This document shows, piece after piece, positions 7,605 to 11,319 of a stretch of 11,319 nt of DNA (its first letter is position 1; the number at the start of each line of letters is the position of its first letter). The DNA is from Clostridia bacterium (GTDB lineage Bacteria; Bacillota; Peptococcia; DRI-13; DTU073): assembly GCA_012842035.1 (NCBI GenBank), contig DUTO01000027.1:1-11319 (forward strand), read 5' to 3'. Below the pieces are notes generated by a model. The model worked only from the letters and a program-made list of their open reading frames with translations, was not told where the DNA came from and did not search any database. The position numbers and the translations under genes are program-made.

Positions 7605-8353
7605 ACTTGGACATCCCTTTCCCGCAGATATTTTTTAACCTCCGGTATCCTTATTTCAGCAAAATGAAAAACAGAAGCAGCTAAAAGCCCTTCTGCTTTT
7701 CCGATAACTGCTCCCTCCCAAAAATGCTCTATTTCTCCTACACCACCGGAAGCAATCACCGGAATAAACACACTTTCACTAACCGCTTTCGTTAAGGCTA
7801 AGTCATAACCATCTTTCGTTCCATCCCGATCCATACTCGTTAAAAGTATTTCTCCTACCCCTAGTTTTTCTACATACTGAGCCCACGCAACCACATCCAA
7901 CCCGGTTGGTTTTTGCCCACCATGTGTATAAACTTCCCATTTACCTTCCCCTACCTGACGAGCATCTATAGCCACAACAACACACTTACGACCAAAACAA
8001 CGTGCCCCTTCTCGTAGTAATTCAGGATTTTTAACCGCAATCGTACCTAAACTTACCTTATCCGCTCCCGCCGTAAGTACCCGACGCAGATCCTCAAGTG
8101 TACGAATTCCCCCACCGACAAGGAAAGGAATTTCTACCTGGGCCGCTACCTTAGTAACGACATCAAGCATTATTTCTCTATTTTCACCAGAAGCAGCAAT
8201 ATCTAATAAAACGAGTTCATCTGCTCCTTCCCGATTATAATATGCGGCTAATTCAACAGGGTCTCCTGCATCTTTAAGCCTTAAAAACTTAGTCCCCTTG
8301 ACTACTCGTCCTTGGGCTATGTCTAAACACGGTATAATCCTTTTGACCCTCAT
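7595..8353 (-). CDS. hisF: Imidazole glycerol phosphate synthase cyclase subunit HisF
   Basis: The (beta/alpha)8-barrel cyclase that joins PRFAR with ammonia, giving imidazole glycerol phosphate and AICAR. Both catalytic aspartates are at the standard positions: D11 in IPCLDI and D130 in VVVAIDAR. The phosphate-binding loops are visible as LVGGGIRT (78-85) and VIASGGVG. The 252 residues are a full-length HisF. The enzyme normally receives ammonia through its barrel from the glutaminase HisH, and no hisH is present in this window. The ATG at 8353 lies 6 bases after the hisA stop, with GGAGG overlapping the end of hisA as the ribosome binding site. The barrel is homologous to HisA, its upstream neighbour. 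Confidence 0.97.
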   Translation of the reverse strand: MRVKRIIPCLDIAQGRVVKGTKFLRLKDAGDPVELAAYYNREGADELVLLDIAASGENREIMLDVVTKVAAQVEIPFLVGGGIRTLEDLRRVLTAGADKVSLGTIAVKNPELLREGARCFGRKCVVVAIDARQVGEGKWEVYTHGGQKPTGLDVVAWAQYVEKLGVGEILLTSMDRDGTKDGYDLALTKAVSESVFIPVIASGGVGEIEHFWEGAVIGKAEGLLAASVFHFAEIRIPEVKKYLRERDVQVCM

Positions 8354-8359
8354 TAACCA

Positions 8360-9085
8360 CTAATCCTCCAAAATTTCTAAAGCCTCTTTTAAATGTACAG
8401 TCCCGGAATACAAGGCTTTACCCATAATGACCGCTTCCACGCCATAAGGTTCTAGTTCTTTAAGTTTATACAAATCCTCAACAGAAGATACTCCACCGGA
8501 AGCAATCACCTTTAAACCACTAACTTCTGCTATTTTTTTCGTAGCCTCAAGGTTAGGTCCGCGCAAAGTACCATCACGACGCGTATCTGTAAAAATAATT
8601 CGTTTTATTCCTAAAGCTGCTATTTTTTCAGCTAACTGAAATACTGTTGTTTCTACAGTTGATTCCCAACCTTCTATAGCTACCATGCCATCACGACCAT
8701 CAATTCCTACCGCCACACATTCTCCAAAGTCCTCTAAACATTGCGACACAAGATTATCAGAAAGAATAGCAGCCGTCCCTAAAATTACACGTTTCACACC
8801 AAGGGATAACACCTTGTTGACTACGTCATAACTACGAATACCCCCACCTAACTGAACCGGTATTTGAATCGCTTGTACTATCTCTTGAATAATTTCTAAA
8901 TTCTGTGGTGTACCTATAAAGGCTCCGTCTAGATCTACTACATGAAGATAAGAAGCACCCTTCTCTTCCCATTGTTTAGCCATTTTTACTGGTTCGGCCG
9001 AATATACTATTTCCGAACTTCTTTCGCCCTGCACTAAACGAACACAGCGGCCGTCTCGCAAATCAATGGCCGGAATCACTAACAT
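8360..9085 (-). CDS. hisA: Phosphoribosylformimino-AICAR ribotide isomerase HisA
   Basis: Amadori-type isomerase converting ProFAR to PRFAR, the substrate of HisF. It is a 241-residue (beta/alpha)8 barrel. The catalytic acid D8 lies in IPAIDLRDG, with HVVDLDGA (48-55), QLGGGIRS (78-85), VGIDGRDG (D129), TDTRRDGTLRGPN and VIASGGVSS following. The frame is open up to an ATG at 9154. The 23 extra residues that start would add are not family-like and have no ribosome binding site. The ATG at 9085 gives the standard N-terminus MLVIPAIDL and has GGGGAG 9 bases upstream, so I chose it. A 114-base AT-rich gap separates it from hisB. Confidence 0.95.
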   Translation of the reverse strand: MLVIPAIDLRDGRCVRLVQGERSSEIVYSAEPVKMAKQWEEKGASYLHVVDLDGAFIGTPQNLEIIQEIVQAIQIPVQLGGGIRSYDVVNKVLSLGVKRVILGTAAILSDNLVSQCLEDFGECVAVGIDGRDGMVAIEGWESTVETTVFQLAEKIAALGIKRIIFTDTRRDGTLRGPNLEATKKIAEVSGLKVIASGGVSSVEDLYKLKELEPYGVEAVIMGKALYSGTVHLKEALEILED

Positions 9086-9102
9086 TTCTGACCACTCCCC
9101 AT
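9079..9102 (-). CDS. Possible 7-codon micro-ORF overlapping the hisA start
   Basis: On the minus strand, AAGGAG (9113-9108) is followed 5 bases later by ATG (9102-9100). The frame encodes MGSGQKC and ends with TAG at 9081-9079, overlapping the hisA ATG (9085-9083). This ribosome binding site is better than the one serving hisA directly. It could feed ribosomes to hisA by reinitiation, be a scar left where hisH was lost, or be chance. No protein function is implied. Confidence 0.25.
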   Translation of the reverse strand: MGSGQKC

Positions 9103-9199
9103 AAATTCTCCTTAATATATTATTTAAACATATTCTGACATAAATTTCTACCATAAATCAAATAATTCTATTTTAAATCCGTTTTTTCTTAGTTTAGTC

Positions 9200-9784
9200 T
9201 TATAAAACTCCTTTAGAAGAAGGAATAGAATCACCTTTTTGCTGTATAGCTTCTTGTAACGCCCTCCCTACTCCTTTAAAAACAGCTTCAGCCAGATGAT
9301 GTGAATTTTCTCCCGCTAACTGCTGTAAATGCAAAGTTATTTTAGCTTCCTGCACAAAAGCCTGCCAAAAAACCTTAACTAACTGGCTATCAAATTTACC
9401 TATCTTTTCTGTCGGAAAAGAGATTAAGGCATAAAAACCGGGTCGACCACTAAGGTCAACAGCGCAAAGAACCAATGTTTCATCCATCGGTAAAGCCACT
9501 GAGCTATAACGCGTAATTCCTTTTTTATCACCCAGAGCTTCTCTAAAAGCCTTCCCTAAACAAAGACCGATATCCTCTACCGTATGATGAAAGTCCACAC
9601 CCAAGTCTCCGCTAACTTCCAGTTGTACCTGTAAACCACTATGTTTAGTCATTAATTCTAACATATGGTCTAAAAATTCAATCCCCGAACTACCTTCCAA
9701 AAAACCTGCTTCGGCCAAAACAACCGCCAACTTAATCGCTGTTTCTTTTGTTTTTCTCTCGACAAACCCCTGACGCCAAGTCAT
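9200..9784 (-). CDS. hisB: Imidazoleglycerol-phosphate dehydratase HisB
   Basis: Manganese enzyme that dehydrates imidazole glycerol phosphate to imidazole acetol phosphate, the step after HisF/HisH. The monofunctional dehydratase (194 residues) has no phosphatase domain. Metal-binding motifs are present: FLDHML (H40), HHTVED (H66, H67, E70) and SHHLAE (H162, H163, E166), with PMDETL (100-104) and DLSGRP. Small departures from consensus are DFHHTVED for DDHHTVED and RYSS for RYG. The frame is open further upstream, but the ATG at 9784 gives the family N-terminus and has AAGGAGGAG close by. It forms an ATGA overlap with the hisD stop, so translation is coupled. Confidence 0.95.
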   Translation of the reverse strand: MTWRQGFVERKTKETAIKLAVVLAEAGFLEGSSGIEFLDHMLELMTKHSGLQVQLEVSGDLGVDFHHTVEDIGLCLGKAFREALGDKKGITRYSSVALPMDETLVLCAVDLSGRPGFYALISFPTEKIGKFDSQLVKVFWQAFVQEAKITLHLQQLAGENSHHLAEAVFKGVGRALQEAIQQKGDSIPSSKGVL

Positions 9785-11073
9785 GACTTCTCCTCCTTTG
9801 TCCGTATAGATAAAGCCTGTCCATGTGCTGTCAAACCTTCCACTTGAGCTAAATACTGTATTGGTTCCCCTGCCTGTTGCATACCTAAAGCAGAATAACC
9901 AATGATACTCGAACACTTATAAAAATCAGCGACAGTGAGAGGTGAAGCATAGCGAGCCGTACCTCCCGTAGGCAATACATGACTAGGTCCTGCCCAATAA
10001 TCTCCTAATGATTCCGGTGTATAAGGGCCTAAAAAAATAGCGCCGGCGTGCTTTACCTGAGCCAGATAGGGGTAAGGGTCGGCCAACAATAATTCTAAAT
10101 GTTCCGGAGCGACAAAATTAGCTACCGCAAAAGCTTCCTCTAAACTTTGCGTCAAAATTACAGCTCCAAATTCCCGTAAAGCAACTTCCGCTATTTCCCG
10201 ACGCGGCAACTTTAAAAGCTGTTCTTCTAAAATTACCCTTACTTCTGTCGCCCACGCCTGATTATTCGTGACCAAAATAGCCCGTGACCTCTGATCATGT
10301 TCAGCCTGAGCAAGAAGGTCGGCTGCCGCATATTCAGCCCGTACGCTCCCATCCCCGATAAGCAAAACCTCACTGGGACCGGCTAACAGGTCAATACCCA
10401 CTACACCATAGACAATTTTTTTCGCTAAAGTTACAAAAATATTTCCCGGGCCCACAATCTTATCGACGGCCGGGATACTTTTTGTCCCATAAGCTAAAGC
10501 AGCTATCGCTTGCGCCCCACCCACACGATAAATCTCCGTCACTCCGGCTTCCTTAGCCGCCACTAAAGTAGCGACAGGAAGAGTACCATCCTTTCCCGGT
10601 GGAGTGACCATCACTATTTCCGGAACCCCGGCCACCCTTGCCGGAAGGGCTGTCATTAAAACAGTAGAAGGATAACTAGCCGTCCCCCCGGGAACATAAA
10701 GCCCGACTCTTTCTAAAGGACGATATATTTGTCCCACACAAGAACCTGTTTTATCTTGATCAAACCAGTCTTTAGGTTTCTGCAAATAATGAAAGTGGCT
10801 AATTTTCTCCTTAGCTTGTCGCAGATAACTCAAAAATTCAGCTGTCACTTGTTCATAAGCTGCCTCAATTTCGACCTCACTTACCCTTAGGTTTTCCTGT
10901 TTTAAAGTACAACTATCGAAAAGACGCGTATAACGCAACAACGCCTTATCACCATTTTCCTGAACATCCTCTACAATCTGTTCGACGTTCGTCTGCATAC
11001 TTATATCCCAATAAGCCTGCCCCTTAATTCTCTCCTCTGCTTCTCTGGAAGGCCATTTATACGTTGGAATCAA
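9781..11073 (-). CDS. hisD: Histidinol dehydrogenase HisD
   Basis: Zinc enzyme that oxidises L-histidinol in two NAD+-dependent steps to L-histidine. Motifs in order are VGLYVPGGTASYPSTVLM (about 123-140), VGPGNIFVTLAKK (207-219), LLAQAEHDQRSRA (zinc ligands near 256 and 259), APEHLEL (catalytic Glu-His near 324-325), DYWAGPSHVLPTGGTARY (zinc Asp near 358) and EGLTAHGQ (zinc His near 417). I place the start at TTG (11073), giving 430 residues, because GGGAGGTG sits 6 bases before it. The in-frame GTG at 11082 lies inside that binding site and would add only three residues. The gene overlaps the 3' end of hisG by 17 bases and hisB by 4. Confidence 0.95.
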   Translation of the reverse strand: MIPTYKWPSREAEERIKGQAYWDISMQTNVEQIVEDVQENGDKALLRYTRLFDSCTLKQENLRVSEVEIEAAYEQVTAEFLSYLRQAKEKISHFHYLQKPKDWFDQDKTGSCVGQIYRPLERVGLYVPGGTASYPSTVLMTALPARVAGVPEIVMVTPPGKDGTLPVATLVAAKEAGVTEIYRVGGAQAIAALAYGTKSIPAVDKIVGPGNIFVTLAKKIVYGVVGIDLLAGPSEVLLIGDGSVRAEYAAADLLAQAEHDQRSRAILVTNNQAWATEVRVILEEQLLKLPRREIAEVALREFGAVILTQSLEEAFAVANFVAPEHLELLLADPYPYLAQVKHAGAIFLGPYTPESLGDYWAGPSHVLPTGGTARYASPLTVADFYKCSSIIGYSALGMQQAGEPIQYLAQVEGLTAHGQALSIRTKEEKS

Positions 11074-11319
11074 AAGCTTCACCTCCCTTTTCTTCTAAAA
11101 CACTCTTAATTGCTGTTACCAGCTGATTAATCTCTTTAGCTTTCAAACGATAACTAGCCCGATTAACAATCAAACGAGCCGTAGCTTCACCAATATACTC
11201 TAAAGGAACAAGTGCATTTTCTTTTAACGTTTTGCCGGTAGAAACAATATCTACAATAGCCTCCGCTAAACCTACCCGCGGGGCAAGTTCAATATATTCA
11301 GCAGCAAGGGTTACAAGGA
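11057..11319 (-). CDS. hisG: ATP phosphoribosyltransferase HisG, short form (3' end only)
   Basis: Catalytic subunit of the first and committed step, ATP + PRPP to PR-ATP. Only the last 86 codons are in the window. They include the family signature around VDIVSTGKTLKENALVPLEYI followed by ATARLIVNRASYR, then a short helical tail and TAA at 11059-11057. The protein stops soon after IVNRASYR, so it lacks the C-terminal regulatory domain of long-form HisG. It is the short form, which normally needs HisZ as regulatory partner, and hisZ would be expected outside the window. The reading frame differs from hisD, so this is an overlap and not a fusion. Confidence 0.93.
   Translation of the reverse strand, partial: LVTLAAEYIELAPRVGLAEAIVDIVSTGKTLKENALVPLEYIGEATARLIVNRASYRLKAKEINQLVTAIKSVLEEKGGEAFDSNV
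11079..11088 (-). promoter_or_regulatory. Ribosome binding site deciding the hisD start
   Basis: The minus strand reads AGGGAGGTGA here, within the 3' end of hisG. The TTG at 11073-11071 is at ideal distance. The GTG at 11082-11080 is part of this site itself and so is poorly placed as a start codon. Confidence 0.6.

Noticed and set aside
7741..8509. An 18-base identical stretch (CCACCGGAAGCAATCACC) occurring in both hisF and hisA
   Set aside because: It encodes the VIASGG phosphate-binding motif shared by the homologous HisA and HisF barrels, so it is not a mobile or regulatory repeat.
9086..9154. N-terminal extension of HisA from the ATG at 9154
   Set aside because: The extra residues do not resemble the family, have no ribosome binding site and precede the standard MLVIPAIDL start. 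The region is AT-rich non-coding sequence.
9785..9916. N-terminal extension of HisB
   Set aside because: The upstream open frame lies entirely within the hisD 3' end and is out of frame with it. The ATG at 9784 has a strong site and gives the family N-terminus.
9781..11319. HisG-HisD fusion protein
   Set aside because: A first reading suggested that the frames ran together, but careful positioning shows that hisG stops with TAA at 11059-11057 in a different frame from hisD. The genes only overlap.

Overview
The window is a low-GC, densely packed stretch in which every supported gene is on the minus strand. The gene content points to an anaerobic Bacillota, probably of the class Clostridia. 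The evidence is the pcrA-ligA pair (also linked in Bacillus), strong AAGGAGG-type ribosome binding sites, GTG and TTG starts, a short-form HisG, a fused HisIE, and a butyryl-CoA/4-hydroxybutyrate-type CoA-transferase typical of fermenters. This is inference from gene content, not a taxonomic assignment.

Layout in the direction of transcription (right to left). Positions 11319 to 6948 hold most of a histidine operon: hisG (3' end only), hisD, hisB, hisA, hisF and hisIE. The genes overlap or nearly touch, except for a 114-base AT-rich gap between hisB and hisA. That gap is where hisH usually lies, and no hisH is present in the window. A CoA-transferase gene (6900 to 5563) follows 47 bases after hisIE with no visible terminator between them, so it may be the last gene of the operon. 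A terminator-like hairpin follows it (5495 to 5528).

A non-coding segment of about 250 bases (5307 to 5562) then separates this operon from pcrA (5306 to 2934, GTG start) and ligA (2909 to 903), which form a second operon for DNA repair and replication. PcrA carries an extra segment of about 48 residues between helicase motifs I and Ia. LigA keeps most of its catalytic residues but has alanine where the motif IV lysine is expected. A good Rho-independent terminator (852 to 884) closes this operon.

Positions 836 to 1 are an open frame for a repeat-containing surface or adhesin-like protein. It has no credible start and begins in mid-domain. At the left edge of the window lies a perfect 27-base inverted repeat (1 to 27 against 57 to 83), which may be a fold-back assembly artefact or a real structure. 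Most of the window is housekeeping DNA. I found no clear new defence or mobile system. The points most worth a second look are the absent hisH, the LigA motif IV substitution, and the headless adhesin fragment with its edge hairpin.
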